A program made the translations under genes and the position numbers. A stretch of 64,000 bases of DNA from Janthinobacterium sp. 344 (GTDB lineage Bacteria > Pseudomonadota > Gammaproteobacteria > Burkholderiales > Burkholderiaceae_D). The stretch covers positions 141,901 to 205,900 of the forward strand of contig NZ_FOKL01000011.1 of assembly GCF_900112025.1 (NCBI RefSeq), given 5' to 3'. Shown here piece by piece: positions 49,326 to 56,904 of this stretch (position 1 is the first letter of the stretch; every line of letters starts with the position of its first letter). The notes beneath the pieces are model-generated. The model was not told the origin of the DNA. It saw only the letters and a program-made list of their open reading frames with translations, and ran no database searches.

Positions 49326-50531
49326 TCAGTGTTCGTGGCCGGCGGAGTCCTTGCCCAGCTCGGACTTCAGGACAAAACTGCCTTGCGCCGCGTACGGCGT
49401 GCCGGCACGCAAGCCCTGCCTGACCTCCGTCCACTTGCCGTCGCTGCGTCCCAGGATCACCGGCGTGGCCTGGTAGCCGTCCTTGACCTGCACGAAGACG
49501 ACGGGCTTGTCTTCCACCGTCTGGATGGCTTCCGTCTGCACGGTGACGGGCGCGTCCGCTTCGCCGGACACCACTTCCACGCTGACGAACAGGCCCGGGC
49601 GCCAGGCCATGTCGGGGTTCGCCAGGCTGATGCGGGCCTTGGCCGTGCGCGTCTGTTCGCCCAGCAAGGCGCCCACATAGGTGATCGTGCCTTTCGCGCT
49701 GGCGTCAAAAGCGCTGGCTTTCACCTCGGCCTTGCCTCCCATGCGCACGGTGGCCAGGTCTTTCGCCGGCACGGCGATTTCCGCCCACACCGTCGACAGG
49801 TCGGAAATGACGAAGATATTCGCGTCTTCCTTGACGGCCTCGCCCAGGGCGATATGTTTTTCCAGCACCATGCCATCGAATGGCGCGCGGATCTCATAGC
49901 GGTTCAGCGGCCCCTTGGCAGCGCCGCTGGCGCCCAGCGCGCTGAGCTTTTGCTGCGCGTTCTGCACGGCGATCTCCGCTTCGCGCCACGCTTGCTGCGC
50001 CTGCAGATAATCCTGCTCGGCCGAGATTTTCTCGCGCCACAGTTTTTCTTCGCGTTCATACGTGGAGCGGGCCAGCGACAGCCGCCGCTGCGCCGACAGC
50101 AGTTCGCTGCGCTGTTCCGACAGGTCCGTGCTGGCGATGACGGCCAGCACTTGCCCTTTTTTCACCAGCTGGCCCAGGTCGGCGTGCACGGCTTCCACCA
50201 CGCCGGCCAGGCGCGGCACGACGTGGGCCGTGCGGTCTTCGTTGAAACGGATTTCGCCGGGCAGGGCGACGGTGGTCTTGATGCGGCCTGGCGCGGCCGT
50301 GGCGATGACGACGCCGGCCGCGCGGCTTTGCGCGGCGCTCAGTTCCAGCCGGCCTTCCACTTCTGCGTGGCCGTGTTCGTCTTTCTTTTCGGCGTGGGCT
50401 TCCACCTTGGCGGCGGCGGGCGGCGCGGTCCTGGAATTGCCCGTGCCCAGGATGAGGATGGCCAGCACGATGCCGGCGGCCGCGATGGCGCCGATGGCGA
50501 TCGCTTGTTTTTTGTCGAGTTTGATATTCAT
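49326..50531 (-). CDS. czcB: efflux RND transporter periplasmic adaptor (CzcB-like)
   Basis: This 401-residue membrane-fusion protein connects the CzcA pump to the outer membrane channel. An N-terminal anchor (AIAIGAIAAAGIVLAILILG) is followed by a His/Glu-rich linker (AHAEKKDEHGHAEVEG), a possible metal-binding stretch. Next come lipoyl and coiled-coil hairpin parts (VVEAVHADLGQLVKKGQVLA, LSLARSTYEREEKLWREKIS), a beta-barrel (NRYEIRAPFDGMVLEKHIAL) and the C-terminal membrane-proximal domain ending SAGHEH. The ATG at 50531 follows AAGGAATCCCTG. It lies between czcA and czcC with short gaps of 25 and 10 bases, consistent with one transcript. Confidence 0.93.
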   Translation of the reverse strand: MNIKLDKKQAIAIGAIAAAGIVLAILILGTGNSRTAPPAAAKVEAHAEKKDEHGHAEVEGRLELSAAQSRAAGVVIATAAPGRIKTTVALPGEIRFNEDRTAHVVPRLAGVVEAVHADLGQLVKKGQVLAVIASTDLSEQRSELLSAQRRLSLARSTYEREEKLWREKISAEQDYLQAQQAWREAEIAVQNAQQKLSALGASGAAKGPLNRYEIRAPFDGMVLEKHIALGEAVKEDANIFVISDLSTVWAEIAVPAKDLATVRMGGKAEVKASAFDASAKGTITYVGALLGEQTRTAKARISLANPDMAWRPGLFVSVEVVSGEADAPVTVQTEAIQTVEDKPVVFVQVKDGYQATPVILGRSDGKWTEVRQGLRAGTPYAAQGSFVLKSELGKDSAGHEH

Positions 50532-50541
50532 CAGGGATTCC

Positions 50542-51774
50542 TTAGAGGGAAGCGGGTGCGCCCAGCAGGCGCTCGATGTCGGCGGCGGCCTGGTGCGCTT
50601 CGGTGAGGGCGCGCAGGTACTGGTTTTTGGCTTGCAGCAAGGTGCGCTGGGCATCGAGCACGTCGAGGAAGGCGAACTTGCCGAACTCGAAGCCCTTGCT
50701 GGCCGCGTCGTAGGCGCTCTGGGCGCCGGGCAAGATGTCGCGCCGCAAGCTTTCCACGTCGAGCCGCGCCGTGGCCAGGCGTTCGCTGGCGGCGGCCACG
50801 GCCGTTTGCACGTCGATGCGGGCGGCGGCCAGCTCGTCGCTGGCCTTGTCGCTGCGGCGCAGGGCGTCCAGCTTGTTGCCCGCATTGCGGTCGAACAGCG
50901 GCAGCGGCAGGGCCAGGCCGACGATGGCCTGGTTGCGGCCCAGTTCCTCCGAGCGCTTCATGCCGATGCTCACCGTGACGTCGGGCGTGGCGCGCCGCTG
51001 TTCCACGTCGAGCAGGGCTTGCCGTTGCGCCAGCGCGCTTTGCGCCTGGCGCACGGCGGGCGCGTGCGCCAGGCGCGCCGCCAGCTCGCTGCCTGGCGGT
51101 AATTCCGGCAGGGTTTCCAGCCGGCCATCGGCCTCGGTGAAACGGGGCGTGGCGTTGCCCCACAGGGCGGCCAGGCGCTTGCGGGCGCTGGCCAGCGCGC
51201 TGCGCGCCAGGTTCAGTTCCAGCCGCACGCTGGCCTCGGCCACGCGGGCGCGGGTTTCCTCGACGGGCGAGGCCTTGCCGGCCGTCACCCGGCGCGCCGT
51301 GATGTCGCTGGCGCGCGCGGCCAGCGCCTGCGCGCTGTCGGCCAGGCGCAAGCCTTCCTGCGCCGCCAGCACGTCGACAAACGCGGACGTGACGGCCGCG
51401 CGCGTGTTCGCCTGCTGCAGGGCCAGGCCCGCTTGCGCCACGTCCTCGCCGCGCTGGGCGGCGGCCGTGCGCGCACCGCGCTTGCCGCCCAGTTCGATCA
51501 ACTGGTTCAGCTGCACGGTGGTGCTGCGCGTGGCGCGGCGCGTGTCTTCCAGCACGGTTTGCAATTCCGGGTTGGGCAGGGCGCGCGCCTGCTGCAGGGC
51601 ACCGCCTTGCGCCGCCAGTTCATGGCGGGCGGCCGACAGGGTGGCGTTGCCGCCTTCGGCCAGCCGCAGCGCGGCGCGCAGGGTCAGCGGAGCGGCGGGT
51701 TCTTCAGGTGTTTGCGCGTGCGCAAAGTTGCCGGCCAGTAGGCCAGCGGAAAGTAACAAGATGATGCGGTACAT
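50542..51774 (-). CDS. czcC: TolC family outer membrane efflux protein (CzcC-like)
   Basis: This 410-residue protein has a signal peptide (MYRIILLLSAGLLAGNFAHA) and two OEP repeats of long helices with strands (LTLRAALRLAEGGNATLSAA, ARALPNPELQTVLED; second half RQAQSALAQRQALLDVEQRR, GLALPLPLFDRNAGN), the usual pattern for TolC-type channels. It forms the outer membrane exit of the metal efflux complex. The ATG at 51774 follows TTGGAGAATTCG. It is the second gene of the operon, after the CzcI-like gene. Confidence 0.93.
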   Translation of the reverse strand: MYRIILLLSAGLLAGNFAHAQTPEEPAAPLTLRAALRLAEGGNATLSAARHELAAQGGALQQARALPNPELQTVLEDTRRATRSTTVQLNQLIELGGKRGARTAAAQRGEDVAQAGLALQQANTRAAVTSAFVDVLAAQEGLRLADSAQALAARASDITARRVTAGKASPVEETRARVAEASVRLELNLARSALASARKRLAALWGNATPRFTEADGRLETLPELPPGSELAARLAHAPAVRQAQSALAQRQALLDVEQRRATPDVTVSIGMKRSEELGRNQAIVGLALPLPLFDRNAGNKLDALRRSDKASDELAAARIDVQTAVAAASERLATARLDVESLRRDILPGAQSAYDAASKGFEFGKFAFLDVLDAQRTLLQAKNQYLRALTEAHQAAADIERLLGAPASL

Positions 51775-51879
51775 CGAATTCTCCAAAAGCATGGAAAAGA
51801 ATTCGACGGGACGCGCAGGCTTGTGCCTGCTTTAGTCAGGCCCGCATATTGCGATCTGTGAAAGTAACGTCCCGTCGGC

Positions 51880-52242
51880 CTAGATGGCCGACGACCAGTC
51901 GGGGCGCTTGGGTGCGTCCGGGATGTGGGAAGCGTAAAAGAAGGGGGACGTGTCCGCGTTGACGGACGCCATGTCGCCGATGGGCAGGCTGGAGCCGGCC
52001 GGCAGCCACGCGTGGCCGATGCCATGGCAGACGTTGCAGTCGCTGTGCGGCTGGCCTTTGGATTGCTTGTCAGCCTTGTCGGCCACGGGTTTTTTGTCCG
52101 CGTCGGCCTTGTGCTGGTGGCTGTGGTGGCCCAGGTGCTGCGCCGCCTTGCCTTCTTCGTGCTGGCAATACGCGCTGGCCGCGGCCCAGGACATCTGGAG
52201 CGGCAGCACGAACAGCAGCAAAATGAGGAGGAATCGGCGCAT
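51880..52242 (-). CDS. czcI: CzcI-like histidine-rich periplasmic metal resistance protein
   Basis: This 120-residue exported protein has a signal peptide (MRRFLLILLLFVLPLQMSWA), then AAASAYCQHEEGKAAQHLGHHSHQHKAD with a dense His/Cys cluster, and CNVCHGIGHAWLP in the second half. This layout matches the small CzcI family encoded at the head of czcICBA operons, thought to bind metal in the periplasm and influence induction. It lies 105 bases upstream of czcC in the same direction. The promoter for the operon should be in or above the 42-base gap to 52285 or within the upstream gene; none is obvious. Confidence 0.85.
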   Translation of the reverse strand: MRRFLLILLLFVLPLQMSWAAASAYCQHEEGKAAQHLGHHSHQHKADADKKPVADKADKQSKGQPHSDCNVCHGIGHAWLPAGSSLPIGDMASVNADTSPFFYASHIPDAPKRPDWSSAI

Positions 52243-52284
52243 GGTGACGGCTATTGTACAGAAAGTAGCAAGGCTGCGCTGCGC

Positions 52285-53832
52285 TTAGCGCGGCTGGGCG
52301 CGCCACGCCTTGAGCTGCGCGCCGATGGCCTTGCCCTGGAAGATCTGTGGCTCGGAATGCTCTTCCGCTTCCATGCCACCTTCGCGGAAATCGGCCGCCT
52401 CGCGTGCCTGCACCAGCACCTTGGCCTTGTCGAACGCTTCGGCAAAGCCGCTGCTCCTGGGCAGCGCTTCCTTGAAATACGCTTCGCTGAAGTAAGTAAA
52501 ATCGTTCTGGTCGTCGCAGCCGAACGAGGTGCGGTCGCTGCGCGCGGCCGTGATGATGAGGGTGTGCTCATCCTGCAACGGCGCGATGAAGCCGCCCGCA
52601 TAGCAGGCGGAAACGACGATGACTTTCCAGCGGATGCCGCTGTGCTTGAGCATGGCCGCCAGCTCGTGCGCAGGCAGGCTGTGCAGGTCCATGCCGTTTT
52701 GCGCCAGCGCCAGTTCATGCTCGGGTGAACCATGGCTGGTGAGGAACAGGAACAGGATGTCGTTGGCCTTGTCCATCTTCGCGCCCAGCGCATCGAGGCT
52801 GGCGGCGATGCTGGTGCGCGTGGCCATCGGCTGCTGCGCCACCGTGTTGCGGCTGTTGACGAGCATCAGCGAGCGGCCCACGGTGCCGAAATCGCGGTCG
52901 AACTGGCGCTGCACGAAGGCCGTTTCGCGGTGAAACACTTCCTGCGCGCCATCGCCGGCCACGCCCAGCAGGTACAGGTTGATCTTTTTCGCCGCATCGC
53001 GGGGTGCGATGCGGGCCAGGGCGCCGTCGAGCAGGCTGCGCTGGTGGTACAGGGCCAGCTCGATGTTGTCGCGCGTGAGCTTGTCTGCGGCCGGGTCGTC
53101 CAGCTGTCCTTCCGTCCAGTTGCCGCTGTCCTCTTTCCTGCCATCGGCCTGCGCCACGGCGTAGCGCAGCACGCCCTTGCCGTCGAACTGGCCATTCTTG
53201 AAGCTGCCCCGGTATTCATCGCCCTCGGCCGTGCGCAGCACGCCTTCGCCCTCGAACTTCCAGTCCTTCAGTGCGCCTTCGTAATGGATGCCGTCGCTGG
53301 TGGTGACGTTTGCCTTGCCCAGCACTTGCCCCTGGACGAATTCGCCTTCGAAGACGGTGCCGTCCGTGTCGGTCAGCTTGCCGGCGCCATGCGGACGCCA
53401 GTGCTGGAAATGCCCTTCGAAGGTGGCGCCGTCGGCACCCTGGAAGCGGCCCTGTCCTTCGAAGCTGCCCTTGACGAAGCTGCCCTCGTACAGCTCGCCC
53501 TTGGGCGAGGTGTAGCGGCCCTGGCCGTCGAAAGCGCCCTGGCGGAAGGCGCCCACGTATTCCACGCCCGAGGCCTGGCGCAGCGTGCCCTGGCCGGAAA
53601 ACACGCCGCGCGCGAACCCCCCTGCATAAAACGCGCCGCTGGCGTATTCGAGGCGGCCCTGGCCATGCATCTTGCCGTCGACCAGAGGGCCGAAGTAGCG
53701 CCCGCCATCGGCCGTCTCCGCCGCCGGCGTCTTGGCCGGCGCGGCGCACAGCGGCGGCATGCCCAGCGCGGCAAACGCCAGCAGGGCGGCGAGGGTGTAG
53801 GGGCGAAGCGAGGCGCGTAGCGTGGCGGTCAT
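52285..53832 (-). CDS. MORN-repeat C13 (legumain-like) family peptidase
   Basis: This 515-residue exported protein has a signal peptide (residues 1-32, up to PPLCAA). About eight MORN repeats follow (residues 45-235; for example GKMHGQGRLEYASGAFYAGG, YEGSFVKGSFEGQGRFQGAD), then a clan CD cysteine peptidase domain (about 270-510). The catalytic dyad is visible as His367 in LFLTSHGSPEHE and Cys410 in VVSACYAGGF. Clan CD includes legumains, caspases and GPI transamidase; C13 members often cleave after Asn or Asp. MORN repeats bind membranes or glycans in other settings. The ATG at 53832 fits the signal peptide. Substrate and target are unknown. It is transcribed in the same direction as the czc genes, 42 bases upstream. 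Confidence 0.9.
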   Translation of the reverse strand: MTATLRASLRPYTLAALLAFAALGMPPLCAAPAKTPAAETADGGRYFGPLVDGKMHGQGRLEYASGAFYAGGFARGVFSGQGTLRQASGVEYVGAFRQGAFDGQGRYTSPKGELYEGSFVKGSFEGQGRFQGADGATFEGHFQHWRPHGAGKLTDTDGTVFEGEFVQGQVLGKANVTTSDGIHYEGALKDWKFEGEGVLRTAEGDEYRGSFKNGQFDGKGVLRYAVAQADGRKEDSGNWTEGQLDDPAADKLTRDNIELALYHQRSLLDGALARIAPRDAAKKINLYLLGVAGDGAQEVFHRETAFVQRQFDRDFGTVGRSLMLVNSRNTVAQQPMATRTSIAASLDALGAKMDKANDILFLFLTSHGSPEHELALAQNGMDLHSLPAHELAAMLKHSGIRWKVIVVSACYAGGFIAPLQDEHTLIITAARSDRTSFGCDDQNDFTYFSEAYFKEALPRSSGFAEAFDKAKVLVQAREAADFREGGMEAEEHSEPQIFQGKAIGAQLKAWRAQPR

Positions 53833-54015
53833 GAGGACGGTCTGATCTATGGGGAGGCGCCTAGTCTGCCACTGTATCGCCAAGGTGGCAAATGCCGGCG
53901 TGGCGCGTGTTGTCGTGCATCAAGGCAAGAATCTCCGTTTTATGCCGTGCCAAGGCGGGAATGAACTGATAATATTGATTTTCAGAACATATTTACAGAA
54001 GGCACTTGTCTATCC

Positions 54016-55962
54016 ATGGAAAGCCGTCTCAGCCGTCTGGAAGCCGTCCAGACCGTGTTGCTGGAAATCGGCCAGCGCGCCAGCACCTGCAGCGATATCA
54101 GCGAATTCCTGCAGGCGGTGCATGCGGCGCTGGGGCGCATCATGTATGCAGCGAACTTTTATGTCGCGCTCAGCGACCGCGACGACGGCCTGGTGCGCTT
54201 TCCGTATTTTGTCGATGAATTCGACGCCGCGCCCGCGCCGGAAGTGGGCGTGCGCCTGGCCAGCGCCGCGCAGTCGCCCACGGCCTGGGTCATCGTCAAC
54301 CGCAAGCAGCTGGTGATGACGGCCGACGACGACGCCATGCGCGCCATCGGCGGCGGCGCCTGGGGCGGCGGCACGGCGGCCGAGCACTGGATCGGCTGTC
54401 CCCTGCTGGACCAGCAGCACCAGGTGCTGGGCGCCATCGTCATCCAGAGCTATGACGCCGAGCACCGTTTCAGCCTGGAAGACCAGGCCCTGTTCGCGCT
54501 GATCGCCACGCACGTGTCGAGCGCCCTGCAGGGCATGCAAAGCATGGACCGCCTGGAAAAGGCGGTGCAGGAGCGCACGGCCCTGCTGGCGCACGAGGTG
54601 GCCGAGCGTCGGCGCGCGGAAAACCTGCAGCATGCGCTGTATGAAATCGCCAGCCTGTCGGCGCAGGCGGCTGACGCCACCACCCTGTACACGCGCCTGC
54701 ACGCCATCATCAGCGAACTGGTGACGGCGAAAAATTTCCTCATCGCCCTGTACCACCCGGAAAACAAGGACATCACGATCCCGTATTTTGTCGATGAAAA
54801 AGATGCGCAGGCGCCCGTGAAGCGCTTTCATTACGGCATCGGCATGAGCTCGTACGTGCTGGCGCGCCGCCAGGCCTGCCTGCTCGACGCGGACAGCTAT
54901 GCGGCGCTGGTGGCCAGCGGCGAGATGGACGAGCCGCTGGGCAATACCGGCATCGCCAGCTGGATGGGCGCGCCCATGCTGCTCGGTGATCGGAAATATG
55001 GCGTGATCATCGTGCAAAGCTATGACGAGTCCGTCGTGTATGGCCAGGCGGAACTGGACGTGCTGGCTTTCATGGCCAGCCACGTGGCCGTGGCGATGGC
55101 GCGCATCCAGGCCGACAGCGCCATGCGCCAGGCCAAGGAAGCGCTGGAAGAGCAGAACGCGGCCCTGAACAGCGCCTTGAGCGCGCTGCAGGAAGCGCAG
55201 TCGGAACTGGTGCGGCAGGAAAAGCTGGCGTCCCTGGGACGCCTGGTGGCGGGCGTGGCGCATGAAATCAACACGCCGCTGGGCATCTGCGTGACGGCCA
55301 CCAGCCATTTGGTGCAGGAATTGAAGCTCACGCGCGAAGACCTGGAAGGCGGCCAGCTCGATGAAGACGGCTTGCGGCAGTTTTTCGACATCATCGACCA
55401 GACCCTGCGCATCATGACGACGAACACGCAGCGCGCCGCGGCGCTGGTGCGCAGCTTCAAGCAGGTGGCCGTGGACCAGTCGTCGGACGAATTGCGCAGC
55501 TTTAACTTGCGGAAATACCTCGATGAAATCCTGCTCTCCTTGCAGCCGAAGCTGAAGGGCAAGCCCGTCAAGGTGGACATCGACTGCGCGCCGGACGTGC
55601 AGCTGCGCAGCTATCCGGGCGCCGTCTCGCAGATCGTCACCAACATGGTGGTCAATTCACTGGTGCATGGCTTTGCCGAAGGCGAGCCGGGCAAGATCAA
55701 GATCAGCGTGCGCACGGCCGGCGAGATGCTGGAACTCGATTACAGCGACGACGGCATGGGCATGGACAGCGCCACCCTGGGCCAGCTGTTCGACCCCTTC
55801 TTCACCACCAAGCGCGGTTCCGGCGGCAGCGGCCTGGGCGCGCATATCCTGTATAACCTGGTGACGGGGCCGCTCGGTGGCACGGTGAAGGTGGTCAGCG
55901 CGCCGGGCATGGGGTTGCACTACAAGATCCGCTTTCCGCTGGAGCCACGTAGGTCGGATTAG
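54016..55962 (+). CDS. double-GAF sensor histidine kinase
   Basis: This is a 648-residue cytosolic kinase. Two GAF domains (about residues 20-175 and 215-370) share a near-identical strand pattern: AANFYVALSDRDDGLVRFPY with FVDEFDAAP in the first and AKNFLIALYHPENKDITIPY with FVDEKDAQAP in the second, so they are an internal duplication. Coiled coils follow each. The transmitter has the H-box His416 in AGVAHEINTPLGICV and an HATPase_c domain (NMVVNSLVHGF, YSDDGMGMDS, GSGGSGLGAHILYNLV). There are no membrane segments. The last codons (RRSD and stop) lie in a REP-like palindrome at 55949, so the natural end may have been altered. Confidence 0.93.
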   Translation: MESRLSRLEAVQTVLLEIGQRASTCSDISEFLQAVHAALGRIMYAANFYVALSDRDDGLVRFPYFVDEFDAAPAPEVGVRLASAAQSPTAWVIVNRKQLVMTADDDAMRAIGGGAWGGGTAAEHWIGCPLLDQQHQVLGAIVIQSYDAEHRFSLEDQALFALIATHVSSALQGMQSMDRLEKAVQERTALLAHEVAERRRAENLQHALYEIASLSAQAADATTLYTRLHAIISELVTAKNFLIALYHPENKDITIPYFVDEKDAQAPVKRFHYGIGMSSYVLARRQACLLDADSYAALVASGEMDEPLGNTGIASWMGAPMLLGDRKYGVIIVQSYDESVVYGQAELDVLAFMASHVAVAMARIQADSAMRQAKEALEEQNAALNSALSALQEAQSELVRQEKLASLGRLVAGVAHEINTPLGICVTATSHLVQELKLTREDLEGGQLDEDGLRQFFDIIDQTLRIMTTNTQRAAALVRSFKQVAVDQSSDELRSFNLRKYLDEILLSLQPKLKGKPVKVDIDCAPDVQLRSYPGAVSQIVTNMVVNSLVHGFAEGEPGKIKISVRTAGEMLELDYSDDGMGMDSATLGQLFDPFFTTKRGSGGSGLGAHILYNLVTGPLGGTVKVVSAPGMGLHYKIRFPLEPRRSD

Positions 55963-55985
55963 CGGCAAGGCCGCGTCATCCGACG
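55949..55985. repeat. REP-like palindrome at the end of the kinase gene
   Basis: GTCGGAT (55953-55959) and ATCCGAC (55978-55984) form the outer stem, with GCGG-CAAG-GCCGC pairing inside. It resembles the GTAGGTCGGATTAGC type of REP sequence seen in many Proteobacteria. It provides the last residues and stop codon of the kinase and may also act as a weak terminator. Confidence 0.65.
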
Positions 55986-55999
55986 CCGGCGGCCAGGTT

Positions 56000-56849
56000 A
56001 AAAACGGCGGGCCGGAGACGCGGGCCTGAGAAAATGCCGATGGCGGCGTTGCAGCTCCTTGCCGTACATGCGTACTGTCTGCGTCGCCGCGCCTTGCCTT
56101 CGACATTTTTCAGGCCCGCCTGGCCCGGAGCGCCCGTGTTGGGGGCTGGGGCCGAAGCGTGTTTTGCTGGTGTGCGTATCGCCTAATCCGATCTGCGGAG
56201 CCGAAGAGTGCTTGAAATTTGAAGCTTGAAAACGGCGGGCTGGAGACGCGGGCCTGAGAAAATGCCGATGGCGGCGTTGCAGCTCCTTGCCGTACACGCG
56301 TACTGTCTGCGTCGCCGCGCCTTGCCCTCGACATTTTTCAGGCCCGCTTGGCCCGGAGCGCCCGTGTCGAGGGCTGGGGCCGAAGCGTGTTTTGCTGGCG
56401 TGCGTATCGCCTAATCCGATCTGCGGAGCTGAAGAGTGCTTGAAATTTGAAGCCTGAAAACGGCGGGCCGGAGACGCGGGCCTGAGAAAATGCCGATGGC
56501 GGCGTTGCAGCTCCTTGCCGTACATGCGTACTGTCTGCGTCGCTGCGCCTTGCCCTCGACATTTTTCAGGTCCGCTTGGCCCGGAAAGGGCTGGGGCCGA
56601 AGCGTGTTTTGCTGGCGTGCGTATCGCCTAATCCGATCTGCGGAGCCGAAGAGTGCTTGAAATTTGAAGCGTGAAAACGGCGGGCCGGAGACGCGGGCCT
56701 GAGAAAATGCCGATGGCGGCGTTGCAGCTCCTTGCCGTACTTGCGTACTGTCTGCGTCGCTGCGCCTTGCCCTCGACATTTTTCAGGTCCGCTTGGCCCG
56801 GAGCGCCCGTGTCGGGGGCTGGGGCCGAAGCGTGTTTTGCTGGTGTGCG
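56000..56849. repeat. 228-bp tandem repeat array (about 3.7 copies)
   Basis: Copies begin with AAAACGGCGGG near 56001, 56229, 56457 and 56674. Copies 1 and 2 are 228 bases; copy 3 is 217 because 11 bases are lost in a GAGCGCCCGTG stretch; copy 4 stops after about 172 bases, where a GGGGTCAGACCC-type element begins. Each unit has a large hairpin, arms GCGGGCCTGAGAAAATG (56020-56036 in copy 1) and CATTTTTCAGGCCCGC (56104-56119), around GTACATGCGTAC, and ends with CCTAATCCGATCTGCGGAG. No gene is recognised between 55963 and 56904; the reading frames across it simply follow the 76-codon period. Confidence 0.95.
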
Positions 56850-56876
56850 GGGGGCAGACCCTCGGGGTCTGACCCC
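56850..56876. repeat. GGGGTCAGACCC-type inverted repeat (one mismatch)
   Basis: GGGGGCAGACCC, spacer TCG, GGGTCTGACCCC. It cuts off the fourth copy of the 228-bp array. It is followed by CGGTATTTGCTCTTGGGTT, similar to the sequence after the 31197 element (AGTATTTTCTTGGGTT). Confidence 0.85.
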
Positions 56877-56904
56877 GGTATTTGCTCTTGGGTTACATCG
56901 GGAG

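Noticed and set aside
54016..55962. Phytochrome-type photoreceptor from the GAF domains
   Set aside because: No PAS-GAF-PHY order and no recognisable chromophore cysteine context; two duplicated simple GAF domains are a better reading.
55998..56779. Minus-strand reading frames of up to 175 codons with repeated 76-residue units
   Set aside because: They only follow the 228-bp tandem DNA repeat, whose period is divisible by three. They have no ribosome site of note, and an 11-base deletion in copy 3 breaks the frame.
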